Assembly (NCBI GenBank): GCA_030686995.1
Contig: CM060692.1
Coordinates: 14,737,465-14,801,464 of the forward strand
Source of the DNA: Artemisia argyi
Taxonomy: Eukaryota; Streptophyta; Magnoliopsida; Asterales; Asteraceae
Reading direction: 5' to 3'
DNA length: 64,000 nt
Shown here: positions 19,951-30,382 of the stretch, in pieces
Layout of the letters: every line of letters begins with the position of its first letter
Position numbering within the stretch: position 1 is the stretch's first letter
Made by a program: the position numbers and the translations under genes
Notes under the pieces: generated by a model
Database searches by the model: none
What the model was told of the DNA's origin: nothing
What the model saw: the letters and a program-made list of their open reading frames with translations, nothing else

Positions 19951-22188
19951 CTATGTGACCTCATCATTGGTTTCATTCTCTAGGTCGTCTTCTAAACCAG
20001 TTTTGTATTCCGGACCTAGTTGCAAGCATTCTTTGTAGAAACCAAGCATCCTACTCTTCACATACTCTACTCCTCTACGTCTATCCTCCTCATTCCTATA
20101 ATAAGCCGCTTGCTTGTGTTCTTTTTCTATATTAGAGAGGAGGCAATATTGCTCAATTTTGTAGGGCATTTGGTAGGCAACCTCATCATTCTCTACCTTA
20201 AATCTAACTATCCCTAGAGTCGGATCATAACTCATCCCAGTGGCCTCAACAAATGGTTGTCCAAATATTATTTGGCTTAGGCAAGCATCAATCACTGGAC
20301 GAGTGTCTTCTACTATCATAAAATCGACCTCATAAGTGAGATTGCCTATAATCACATGTAATCCCTTTACTCTTCCTGCAAAATTACTTATCAAATTCGT
20401 ATTGGGCATCATCCTAAAATCAAGTTGTTTCTTCATCACCCAATTGTAATAAGTCCTAGTCATGATGTTTTCGGGAGATTTAAGATCGATGTAAGCTTTC
20501 CATATATGCATGTGCCCTATGTTGCATGGTATATTAATGTTAGAGGGGTCTCCTATTTTGATAAGGGGTGTGCCAAAGATATATGGTCTCTCAGGACTAT
20601 CGAATAAATCCTTATGGTATTCCCGTTCTTCCTTGGTGGGCATCTTATCAAAATATTTCTATATAGTTTCTACTTCCTCTAACTCTTCTCCCTTATTAAC
20701 CTCAACCTCCCTACTTTCATCCCTAGTCTCGGTTTCTACTCCAACTTCATCCTTGTCACTTTCTTCTATCTCCTTATCTATTGGTTTAATGGTGACAACA
20801 TTGACAAAGTGGACATGTTTAGATGATGAGGGGTCTTTAATTTGGATTCTGTTGTTGGTGTCCCAAGTGTCCTTCCTAGGTGTGGCTAATGCTTGGTTGT
20901 TGAGGGCCTTCAACAAGTTGTCTATCTTGTTGGTCATCTCCGTTTGTTGTTGGTTGAATTCGGTTTCAAACCTAGCTATGCGAGCTTCTTGAGATGCCAT
21001 GAACTTTGACATCAATCCTTCAAGATTGTTGGTACTACCATAGTTGTTAGAAGGATTGTTGTTGAAAGTATGGTTGGAGGGTGGACCGTTTGGTTGGTAA
21101 CGATTAGGCGGATTGGAAGAATTGGGTTGATTTTGTTTCCACCTAAGGTTTGGGTGATTTTTCCAAGAGGGGTTATATGAATCACCGTAAGGGTTCGGCT
21201 CGGGCTTGAAAGTGCACCACTTATCTCCCGCTTCGTCGGTATGCGTGGATGCGTAGTCCGCAAAAGCTGTTCCGGGGAGTTCCACACAATCACGAGTGTC
21301 GTGGGGACCACTACATAATTCGCATGAAGAAGTGATTTTGTTCACTTGGATTGAAGGCTTAGGAGCTTCGTAAGATTTCATGAGAAACTTGACTTGGTCC
21401 TCAAGTTCCATGATCCTACGGTCGGGAGTGCTCGAATTGTTCGAAGGCAAAGATATTGCCTTGACCGTTTTGTTCAAATCGCGGGGATCATTCCAACTTT
21501 CGTTGTCATAGAGAGCAAGATCATCTATGAGTTCCCATGATTGTTCCGCACTTAGATCACGTAGCTTACCACCGGCCGATTGGTCAATGGCTCGCCTCGT
21601 GGAGAGATCGATATGGCCATAAAAGATTTGGACTTGGAGCCAAAGATCTATGCCATGATGAGGGACTTTTTGGAGTAAGTCCTTGAAACGAGTCCATGCT
21701 TCATAAAGAGATTCATTTTGACGTTGTTGGAACATCAAGATGTCATTTCTAAGCTTAATAGTTCTCCCCGGTGGGAAAAATTGAGCAAGGAAACGAGTGG
21801 TGAGATCATCCCATGTGGTGATGGATCCCGCGGGTAAACGCTCAAGCCATTGACTAGCTTGATCCCGTAGAGAGAATTGGAATAGGCGTAATCGGGTTGT
21901 CTCTCTAGTTGCAACATCTAAGTCTATGGAATCTACGATTTTAAGGAAGTCCTTAAGATGTTGGTTTGGATCTTCGGAACGAAGTCCATGGAATGCACAT
22001 CCGCTTTGCACCAACCGGATGGTGTCGGATCGCAAGGGAGTCACATTGGCTCCGGTGAGCTCAATGGTGTTTCAGTATCCTTGGTGGCTAGGTCGGGAAT
22101 ACTCTCCTAAGGTTCGGGGCCTAAGGGGTTCAAGTGGTGGGTTTTGTTGTGGTGGGACGACGGGTTCAAGGATGTTCCCATCGTCCAT
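19951..22188 (-). pseudogene. gag: A1 gag with protease-like domain, two nonsense codons
   Basis: It has exactly the same 2238-bp length and frame as the intact A5 ORF. Start ATG at 22188 (MDDGNILEP). A capsid-like retrotransposon gag domain lies near residues 75-190 (QASQWLERLPAGSITTWDDL, RFLAQFFPPGRT), a zinc knuckle CELCSGPHDTRDC near residue 289, an Asn/Pro-rich linker, then an aspartic-protease-like domain with DLKSPENIMTR where D-[ST]-G-A would be expected. TGA at 22072-22074 (CGA in A5, a CpG transition) and TAG at 20659-20661 (GAG in A5) stop translation. Otherwise the frame is intact. Confidence 0.88.
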
Positions 22189-22343
22189 GATGTCGGGTGG
22201 TGAAGAGTTATGAACAAAAACACAAAGAAATAAGATAGACTAAAGAAAACCTAAAAAAAAAAAAAAAAAAAAAAATCTTACTAGAAAGGAATCTAGCAAG
22301 TAGACCTAATAAAAAGAGATTCTAACCTAGACAATAACTATTC

Positions 22344-22365
22344 CCCGGCAACGGCGCCAAAAACT
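22344..22365 (-). promoter_or_regulatory. A1 primer-binding site
   Basis: On the minus strand AGTTTTTGGCGCCGTTGCC, continuing GGGG, directly follows the 5' LTR. TGGCGCCGTTGCCGGGGA is the tRNA-Asp-type site known from Athila-like elements. This fixes the orientation as minus. Confidence 0.8.
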
Positions 22366-23757
22366 TGATACGTGGGAATCGCACCAAGCTTTACCTCTCA
22401 AGGGATCTTGAGAAGCTTACAAACCCCACCAGGCAGTGTACCTGATCGTTCTAGTATAGTATAGTGACAAGTACCGGGGGATTGATCGTTTAGCTAGGAA
22501 TAGTGTCGCTAGGATTAGAAAACCTAAATACTAGTTCTAAAGATGAGAGATGATTATTTTTGTATTTTTATATTTTTTTTGAAAGCAAGTAAAAATCTCA
22601 GGTTTGAAGGATTTGGGCGGAATTAGTTGCTAGTCAACTAACCCAATACTAAAGATGCAATCAAAATAAAATACTAGAAATGAAAATAAACTAAATTATA
22701 CTAAGGTTGTGAGCAATAAGTGGAGAAATTGTGTTTAGTTAGATTTCACTACTCCCTAGATATCTTTTACACGTTAATTACTTGTTATAGTTGCGTGGAT
22801 GACGGATTGTATTCCGTAATACCATTCATGGGGTGGCGCACTTAATTCCCCAATCCTATTAGCTCTTATCTCCTCCTATGCCATGCCCAGCACAACCATA
22901 GGGATTGTAAATAGTGGCTCATGCATTAAATACAACCAATAAAACCTAGTGCACATCTGTTCATGTTTCCTAAGACGTTCAAGCATGTTACCATATGGAG
23001 ATCTGCCAGTTTTCTTAAGCCTAACATCGAATTCATTCATCCAATACAACCATAAACAAGTAATCAACACATAATTAACATCTAGGTTTCATTAGATCCA
23101 AGCAAACACAAGATAGATCTAGCCTAACATGATGGAATTAAGACAAGAACAAGATATAGACAACCAACACATAGACATATTGATTGAATTAAAAGAATAC
23201 TTATCTCAATTACACATGAAAGGGATCAAGGGCTAAGAACCCTTGAAAAACCTGTAAAATTCATACCAAGTTCGTACTTAGGGTTTCTCCAAAACTTCTC
23301 TCAAAACTTCTCTCTTTTTTTGTGAAAATTAGAAAACTATATATAGGAAATAGGGTCTGACGGCGTCAAGAACAAATTTGTGATGCCGTCATCTCGCCGC
23401 CAAAATACTTCTCGGACGGCCTTGATCCACTTTTGACGCCGTCATGTGTTACGTGTTTCTAGGCCGTCATGGATTTTCCTCTTGACGCTCTACCTTGTGA
23501 CGCCGTCAAATCTGTACTGGGCCATCATGGAAATCACTTTTGACGCCGTCACCTACTGTTACCAGCAAGGAAAATTAAGACTTTGGCGTTTTCTTCACTT
23601 TTATGCTCCAAAAACGTCTGAATTGCTTCCTTTTCCAGATTTCTCTCCCAAAGTACCTAAAATCACAAAAGTAACGATTTAGGGTAATATTTGATCAAAT
23701 AAATTCGAATTCGGGCTTAAATGACCCCCTAAAAGTGGTTCATTTTTCGCCTCATCA
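22366..23757 (-). mobile_element. A1 5' LTR (right LTR), 1392 bp
   Basis: The partner of 16056-17456. It has the same TATA (23338-23345) and a TGACGCCGTCA array at about 23358-23550. One array copy near the distal end is missing relative to the left LTR, which explains most of the length difference. Confidence 0.88.
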
Positions 23758-23762
23758 AATAC

Positions 23763-23975
23763 TTATAAAGGCTATAAATTTTCCTATCATTCGAAAACTG
23801 ATTTAATAAACTTTGGGACAAACGAGGACCTCTTTTAAAACTCTAATATTTATATTCGAATGATAGATCTTTAAAATTACTAAACTGACAATCATTTTCT
23901 AATTATAAACTGTGCGCTATGAAGTAACACCCAATCTAATTTCCGCAGCATGTTTTCAAAACTGGAGGTGTTACA
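23763..23975 (+). mobile_element. T2: right end of the interrupted LTR
   Basis: After the A1 target duplication the T-family LTR resumes and ends GAGGTGTTACA, with AATTTCCGCAGC upstream as in T1 (ATTCCGCTGC). The end at 23975 is the T-family LTR terminus. Confidence 0.75.
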
Positions 23976-25223
23976 GTTATGAATCAAGATGTTGTTGTTA
24001 ATCTTTCTATTGTTGATTGTAAGATCTTAAGTTTATGAATAAAAGTATCAGTTTTTTTTTGTTTTTTTTTTTTATTTTCTTATTTTCTTTTGTGCTCAGT
24101 CAATAATAATATGCTATGTGTTTATTTTTTGTTGGAGTAAATGATAGTGTATGCACAAATACTGGATGATCAACATGTTTTTATGGCTGGTAAGGTTAGA
24201 CACATGTCAAGAGTTGGTGTTAAAAAAAAAAGCTACTGTTACCATGTGATGGTTAGGTATATCTATTGTGTGTGTATAAGTAGTTGCTATCTGTGTCATT
24301 GTGGTTTATGCTTTATTCACGATTTTAAAAAAAAAGTTTGTGAACAAAGATGGCCCCAATTCCTAATATTGATGAATGAAAAGAAGCATGTGGTTCTGAT
24401 AAGTTACACCATGATTTCGGTTATTGTTTTTGCATGATGAGGCTGATAATAAAGGTCTTGTTATGTTATTGACTGAAAAGTGTGACGATTTGCGTGCCAG
24501 AATTAGGAAAAAAAGAGAATTGCTTAAAGAGGGGTGGAAGTTTGAATGCATCTAATGCTGTTGTTGCTAATGGCCTTCAATGCTTGCAAGAATCATAGAA
24601 TAAGGATTTTGAGTTGTTGGTTGTATTTGTTGTTCTTCTCGATATAGTGCGTGAAGCACGCACTGAGAAACGGCTCCATGTGCTCATGATGGAACAATTT
24701 AATTAGGGTGTCTTTCTGTGGTTTTAGGGGACGTTGTGTTTGTTAGTAGAACTTTATGTAGGTCTGTGTTTGTGTTTAATATTATGGCGATGTGTTGGTG
24801 GTTAAAACTGTGGCATTAATCTTTGTATCCATCATTGTAAGATATTGTAGTATCAATAAAACTTGGTGGTTTTATGTAAAATGATATGTACGTAAATATT
24901 TTTTTGGTAAGGGTATATTAAAGTTTGATAAGTGCAAAGACTATAAGAAGCGTAAAAAACATGCAAATGAATAATTTTTGAATAAACAAATGTATGAATT
25001 ATAAGGATAGTGATTGTAAAGAGTGTGCTTATTTAAAAGTTCTCATTTGCATTTTCATTTTTGTATAGAACAATTGTTTATTTTTATAAAATAGGTAACA
25101 AAATATAATAGTATTATGTTGCAAATGGGCTAAGCCTAAAATTGATGTTAAATCTACTGATTGGTGAGACATGGTAAGTTTTTATTGATAATTGCAAACA
25201 TGAAAATCAATATTGTTTATTCT
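23976..25223. other. Possible host or captured DNA with decayed coding traces
   Basis: This stretch does not match any repeat elsewhere in the window. Short poly-T (24052-24074) and poly-A runs occur. Several short plus-strand frames look coding-like but are broken: DDQHVFMAGKVRHMSRVGV near 24167-24223, LLTEKCDDLRARIRKKRELL near 24458-24517, then after a shift KDFELLVVFVVLL and VREARTEKRLHVLMMEQFN ending TAG near 24704-24709. I do not recognise the gene. It continues at 37020 on the other side of element C. Confidence 0.35.
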
Positions 25224-25766
25224 TGTTGGATCGATATACTCTGACCAAACTACTTTGTAGCTTGTAAGGGTTTAACAATATTGAGTAAACTCAACACTAT
25301 TAATATTGAAACACTGTTTTACCTTGTAAAGTATGCGGAATCTACTAACACAAAGCTTAAGAAGAACTTTTATATTAATCAAACTTTGAACCTGCTTTGT
25401 TACACAGATTCACTAACAATCCCTAACTATTAACTTTGATCGACTTCTAAACGTATCTAAGACTTGTAAAACTTATATCGACTAATACCTCTTAAGGCTC
25501 TTTATATAGATAACCTTAAGTCGGTTTACAACATTAATCCTTGAACGACAAGTCATTATCCCTAACTAATTCTAGAATATTCGTTTAATATTACACATTA
25601 ATCCTTATCTAATATTGCACATTGATCCTTGTTTCCTTCGAAGTACATTAAACATTCAGCAATAGCAACAGTACTTTGACTTTATTCTTCAGCAGTACTT
25701 TGACTTAATTCTTCATGCAGCAGTACTTTGACATCCAGAAGTACTTTGATATTTTATATCCCAACA
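25224..25766 (-). mobile_element. C 3' LTR (left), 543 bp
   Basis: Plus-strand TGTTGGATCG to ATCCCAACA. A minus-strand TATA box (TATATAAA) lies at 25501-25508. It contains four copies of AGTACTTTGA near its right side, one more 28-bp unit than the other LTR. Confidence 0.9.
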
Positions 25767-25790
25767 ATCCTCCCCTAACTTGAACTCTAC
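25767..25790 (-). promoter_or_regulatory. C polypurine tract
   Basis: The minus strand reads AGTTAGGGGAGGATT, then the LTR start TGTTGGGATA. Confidence 0.65.
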
Positions 25791-26476
25791 TTGCTTGATT
25801 TCAAGTTTCTTTATTATCTTCAATCTTCAAATCTTTAATTATTCAGTGAGATTGTTTCTTTATTCCTTTTTCTTCTATCTGTCATCTGTCAAAGTACTCT
25901 TCATCAGCATCATATCTTCCATGATATCTTCACAGCAACTCAGCAACATTTTGGTACAAAGATCATCAAATCTTAAAAGTTTCATACTATTCTCATCACT
26001 TCCAGGTGTGTTAACTCCTGTGAGAGGTGAATCATTGAAAATTATGATTTTTAGCAAATCATCAGCTATCAACGGATTTGATTTGTCTTTACCAATAGCC
26101 GTTTGCTTTGGACTAGCCAACTCTTAATCACTTGGAGTATGGTGAGTTGATAACCATATAGTTTTTGGTAAACTATCAACCATCAACGGATTTGATTATC
26201 ACATCAGAGCCGTACCCTCATGATGAGTCAAACTCTTTCTTGTCTGTTAAACATGGTGAGTTGATTACCATTTGTTGTGTAGTATAAATACTAACACCAC
26301 GTATTTCTTTTCAAATCCTCTTTTCTTTTAAACATCAAAACATTTTATTTTTATTTTAAAGGACCTATACTGGTTTATATCAGCAAGCAGTACTTTGATA
26401 AAGTACTGTTTGTTTTTGCAGTACTTTGAAAAAATACTTTATTTTACAAAACAAACCATACCAGTATTATGCAATA
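25791..26476. other. 3' noncoding region of C
   Basis: Between the end of the extra ORF and the polypurine tract. No gene. It contains more copies of GTACTTTGA (about 26389, 26420) and an internal repeat around ATCAACGGATTTGATT (about 26070 and 26178) and CATGGTGAGTTGATTACC (about 26140 and 26251). Confidence 0.55.
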
Positions 26477-29317
26477 TTACTCTTCAGACTTGACCCATCT
26501 GAGAAATAGCTTGATAACATCCAAAGCTACTTCAGATTCATCTTCAAGTTCCATTCCATGATCCAGCATTCTGAGCATAATTTCTCTGATCGATGGATAT
26601 CTCCTCTCAGCCAACATGTGAATCATAGTACCATCTTCCATCTCTAGTGTATGAACTCCTGATGACTCAAAGAATCTCCATCTTGTTATTTCCCAATTCT
26701 CTTGATCATTCCAGAGAGGATCAACACTTGTTTCTTCAGTTTCCCAGATGGTAAATAAGTCTCCAAGCAAAACTAATCCCACTCCTGAAGCTTCAATCTC
26801 TGCATAGTATGTCTGCACTTGTACATATAAGTCATAAAGATCTGCCCTTGTGATACAGTGCAATAAATCCCATAACATGTTGAATGGTGTAAAGCTTTCA
26901 TCTTCTCTGTGGATCATAAAATAATTCCCTTCTTTTGATTCAACCACAGAAAATGAGATTATCTTGGACTTCTTTTCAGAATCTTCAATCCTTTTGTTCT
27001 CAAAATCAACAATTCTTAAATAATTTCTGAGTTCATCAACTGTATCTTCATGAACTAACTTTAGCCTTTTTGACAGTTGATCATCCTCAGCTAATTTCTT
27101 TCTTTTCAATCTCCTTTGCTCAGCTTGTTCTTTTCTTATATCTTCTAATTTCTTCTTTCTATCAACTTCCATGGGTACAAAGCTTTCTACTTATCTTCTG
27201 ATATCTTCTTGTACTTTATCCCACAGAGCTTTAACTTCTGGATACCTTTTCAAATGCAAATTCTTGTATCCCTTCTTTCTCAAGAACTGTATCATCCAGT
27301 TTCTTTCCTGAGCTTTGGTCATTGGCTTCTTTGTAATTGGCCTACTGACTTCTTCCAAATACTCAGCATCATATTCAGCTTGTTGCTTTCTAGGAAGCTC
27401 TAAATCATCTACAGTCTCTAATTCTCTAATCTGAGCAATAGAAAATTTTTTCTTCTTAGTATCTTTCTGAACCATTATCTCCTTCCCTTTATCTTTTGGA
27501 TCTAGTTTTTCTGATTCAGAAGTACTTTCATCATCCTTTTGTGCAGGCTCAGAGATATGTATTCCTCCAGTAGGTTTCCTTAAATTCATCATAACTTGAG
27601 CAATTGTTTCATCATCACTAGCAGTATGTACTCTTTCTTCTTCTATAAAAGTGGAAGGACCAGCTTCATCTTCATTCTGCTTTGTAGAAGGTCCAGCAAC
27701 ATTGACTCCACTTTCATCAATATTTCTAGAGGAAGTACCTTGCTCAGCATTACCTTGCAGACTTTGGTTTTCTGCAGCAGTACTTTGAGCAAAAGCACTT
27801 TGAATATTCTGATCATCTACATCCTGCTTAACTTTTTCTTGCTCATCATCTTTTTGCTCATTCTCTTTCTCTTCTTGTGCAATATTAATATCTTCTTCAA
27901 CATATTTTTCTGGTTCAAAAGTCTTTGGACTTTCTGGATATTGCCACAAATGAGCATCTTCTGAATATTTTACTTCAGCATCATCTTTATCCAAATTCTT
28001 ATCTTGATTCCTCCCCAATTTGGTAAATGATGACCTTTTATGGTTTTTCTTGGATTTAGAAGACTTCTTTGAAGATTTAGACTGTAGCTTCTGAGACTGC
28101 TTCTTTTCTTTCACATAAAGCCTAAAATTCTGAACAAGAGGCCACACAAATTTCTTCAATCTTCTAAACTTCTTTCTTAGCTATTTGATTTCTGCAGCTT
28201 GAGCATTAACAGTTGACTTTATCTTCTCCAATTCTTGAACCAAATTAGAAGTACTCTCAGTACCTGCAATTCCCTCATCTCCTCCAGGTGTTTGAAGCCC
28301 ACCTGTGGAAGTATAATCATTGGGAGTAGGTACTTGTGTATCCTCTGAAGCAGTACCTGGAGGATCAGTACTTTGTGGAGAAGTACCTTGAGCAGAAACA
28401 GATGTATCCAAAGAAGCTGTTACTGAGGGAGTCCTGTCACTTGAAACAACATGCTGAGGGGAAACAATAGGTGGTGTGGGGGTATGTACTGAAGCAGAAT
28501 GCTCAGCAGAATCAGATTGAGCATCATTATTTGAATGTGTAGAACCACTATTGTCTTCTTCATCCCTAACAGCTTGAGCTATGTCTAACATATAAGCATT
28601 AAGAGGTGTATTCCTACCTGAAAAATTAACTCCCTTATTGGACATAAAAGTGAAAACTTTAGGTGGCATCCTAATGGTAGGTACATAATCCTGAGGTTTA
28701 GGTATACCATCTAGTGGATTCTCTAAAAGCAATTGAACAAACCTAGGATACATAAGAAAAGGTTTGCCAGCCTTAATATGAGTAAGCATACCTTCAAGGA
28801 TCATGTATGAGAAATTAAAAGGCTGATTGGTAATAAGACCAACAAAAGCAGAAGCTATGGCATGACTAAACTGATCCCAAGCAGTACTCTTTGGACTCAA
28901 ACAATGTAGCAAAACATGAATAAGAAATTTCCAATGAGGACTAACCATAGCCTTCTGAAAAGTAAGCTTAGTCAAAGAACCTTCATACCCAATATCTCTG
29001 AGTGTGTTCCAAACTTCCTGTTTCCCAAACAAAACAGAGCCTCCTTCATCATCAAATAACAAAGCCTCCTTGATTGAAGCTTCTGTTACACGTATAGCTC
29101 TCGCAGCAACTGTAGCAGTAATAATACCGTCTCCATCTGCAACCTGTGAAGTGGCTGTATCCCAAAAAGCTTGAATCCAGGGTCCAATAATCTCGGGGTT
29201 GACAAGGATGGAGTAACAGATGTTGGTACCAGTGAGAAAGTCAATAATACCATGAAAATCAAGGTTGTATGAGTTAATAAAGGTGAATAAGGTATATAAA
29301 AGGAAAAGATATGAAGT
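26477..29317 (-). pseudogene. C extra ORF in env position, 947 codons with two nonsense codons
   Basis: A single minus-strand frame is open from 29317 to the stop at 26477-26479, broken only by TAG at 28181-28183 and TAA at 27191-27193. No ATG lies in the first part: the region around DFHGIIDFLTGTNICYSI and KLTFQKAMVSPHWKFLIHVL precedes or contains the first in-frame ATG, so the start may be spliced, non-ATG or lost. After this globular-looking N-terminal third come a Ser/Thr/Pro/Asp-rich middle, a Lys-rich patch (QSKSSKKSSKSKKNHKR), a Glu-rich stretch and a helical C-terminal third (PMTKAQERNWMIQFLRKKGY; KLEDIRKEQAEQRRLKRKKL). No transmembrane segment or signal peptide, so env is a position, not a function. 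I associate similar ORFs with Asteraceae repeats, from memory. Confidence 0.65.
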
Positions 29318-29648
29318 TTATATAAGGATAAGATTACAAAAAATCACGGTTAATGATTTTACCGCAAATCTGACCGTTGGAACAGTATCTGACACGTCAG
29401 CGAACCCTTTTAATAACACCAAGCAGTACTTTCCATAAAATATGGAGCAGTACTTTCCGTTATAAGCTCACACAGTATATTGACCAAAGTACTTTCTCAC
29501 TAAAAATCTTAAATGTTGACCATTTGACCAAAATATCTTTGAAAGTCAACCCTTATTAATGACTATCTTCCCAAATTAAATCCCAAATCTACCAAGGTAA
29601 GTGAACTTCAATACACTTCATTTAATGCCCATTTACCGTTACCTTTCT
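29318..29648. promoter_or_regulatory. Divergent intergenic region between the extra ORF and the opposite-strand gene
   Basis: About 330 bp without a reading frame, lying between a minus-strand and a plus-strand gene. It contains GACACGTCAG (29391-29400, ACGT core of bZIP sites), CCGTTG (29374-29379, MYB-type core) and two AGCAGTACTTTCC copies near 29423-29452. A plus-strand TATATAAAAGG also lies at about 29293-29303. These are motif matches only. Confidence 0.4.
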
Positions 29649-29655
29649 TATAAAA
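29649..29655 (+). promoter_or_regulatory. TATA box of the opposite-strand gene in C
   Basis: TATAAAA, 58 bp before the ATG at 29713; a start site about 30 bp downstream would give a leader of about 30 bases. Confidence 0.55.
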
Positions 29656-29712
29656 GCAACTTTATCAACAACTAGCAAACACCATATCTTCTCTCAAAAA
29701 CAAGTAAGCACA

Positions 29713-30199
29713 ATGAGTCACATTCCAATTGTGAATATCTCTTCAGACTCAGAGGGTACCACAGACTCAGAGATAAGTTACTACTCTGATTCTGAGTTTG
29801 AAGATCCAGGATGGTCAGACTATTTTCCTCCTCATGTGCAATGGATGGGACAACAAGAATCTTCATCAACAATAAGTGTAACCAACTCTACCATAACTGA
29901 TGCAGGTAGTACTACCAACAAAAAGCCCAAAAAGAAGAAAGTGGTTTCTGGTTCATCTCTGGCTAAAGAGCTTCCACATGCTTTGACTCAAGCCCTGGAA
30001 ACAGCTATTCAAAACATGAAGTGGCCTGCTCCAAGAAAAGAAAGACCTCCCAAACAGGTTCTTGGCCGGGCTTGCCCAAGAAAATAGACTTCTTTTGATG
30101 ACAAGAGAAGGACTGCTCAAAAGGGAAAACAAAGCTATGAGGGCAAGGGAAAAAGGCCTATGGAGTAGGTGTGTGGAGCTTGGTAGTAGGTTGATGTAG
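29713..30199 (+). pseudogene. Opposite-strand small gene inside copia element C (frameshifted)
   Basis: This plus-strand ORF runs against the element's own sense strand. From ATG 29713 it encodes MSHIPIVNISSDSEGTTDSE, an acidic Ser/Asp/Tyr-rich N-terminus, then a basic patch (KKPKKKKVVSG) and a helical part (ELPHALTQALETAIQNMKWP). The frame closes at 30087, but a coding-looking continuation exists in the next frame, AQENRLLLMTREGLLKRENK to VELGSRLM with TAG at 30197-30199, suggesting one small indel near 30045-30065 in a protein of about 160 residues. It has its own TATA box and AATAAA signal and lies between RNase H and the extra ORF. I do not recognise it; opposite-strand extra ORFs are known in some plant LTR elements. 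The acidic half plus basic patch suggests a nuclear or nucleic-acid-binding role, which is inference. Confidence 0.6.
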
Positions 30200-30293
30200 T
30201 CTTGTGTTTGTGTTGTCTTTGTTGTGTCTGTGTCTGTTACTTGAAAACAAGAATGGTGATTTACTCTGAATGGTAGTTGTAAGAACTTGAATG

Positions 30294-30299
30294 AATAAA
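30294..30299 (+). terminator. Polyadenylation signal of the opposite-strand gene
   Basis: AATAAA about 95 bp after the presumed stop, preceded by the TTGTGTTTGTG-rich stretch at 30203-30237 typical of plant 3' ends. It lies about 85 bp from the convergent end of the RT/RNase H ORF. Confidence 0.5.
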
Positions 30300-30382
30300 A
30301 TCCTTTCTTTTGAATGATACATGTAGCCTCCTCTCAAATAATGACTAACTAATAACTACTTATGCCTCCCCTCAAAAATAGC

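Larger units (their letters stand above)
16056..23757 (-). mobile_element. A1: complete gag-only Athila-like element, 7.7 kb
   Basis: Two LTRs of 1401 and 1392 bp flank a 4.9 kb interior. Flanking 5-mers are GATAC (16051-16055) and AATAC (23758-23762), a target duplication with one mismatch. On the minus strand the right LTR is the 5' LTR, followed by a primer-binding site matching tRNA-Asp type, then one gag ORF, a 2.5 kb noncoding 3' region, a polypurine tract and the left LTR. No RT, RNase H or integrase is present, so it is non-autonomous, of the kind called TR-GAG. It is inserted in the T2 LTR. Confidence 0.85.

Noticed and set aside
20020..20992. Plus-strand ORFs over the A1 gag (and equivalents at 46485-47119 and 60745-61818)
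   Set aside because: Shadows of the minus-strand gag frame; they recur only because gag recurs.
23446..23682. Small ORFs spanning the TGACGCCGTCA array and LTR end
   Set aside because: LTR noncoding sequence; similar frames in other copies merely follow LTR similarity.
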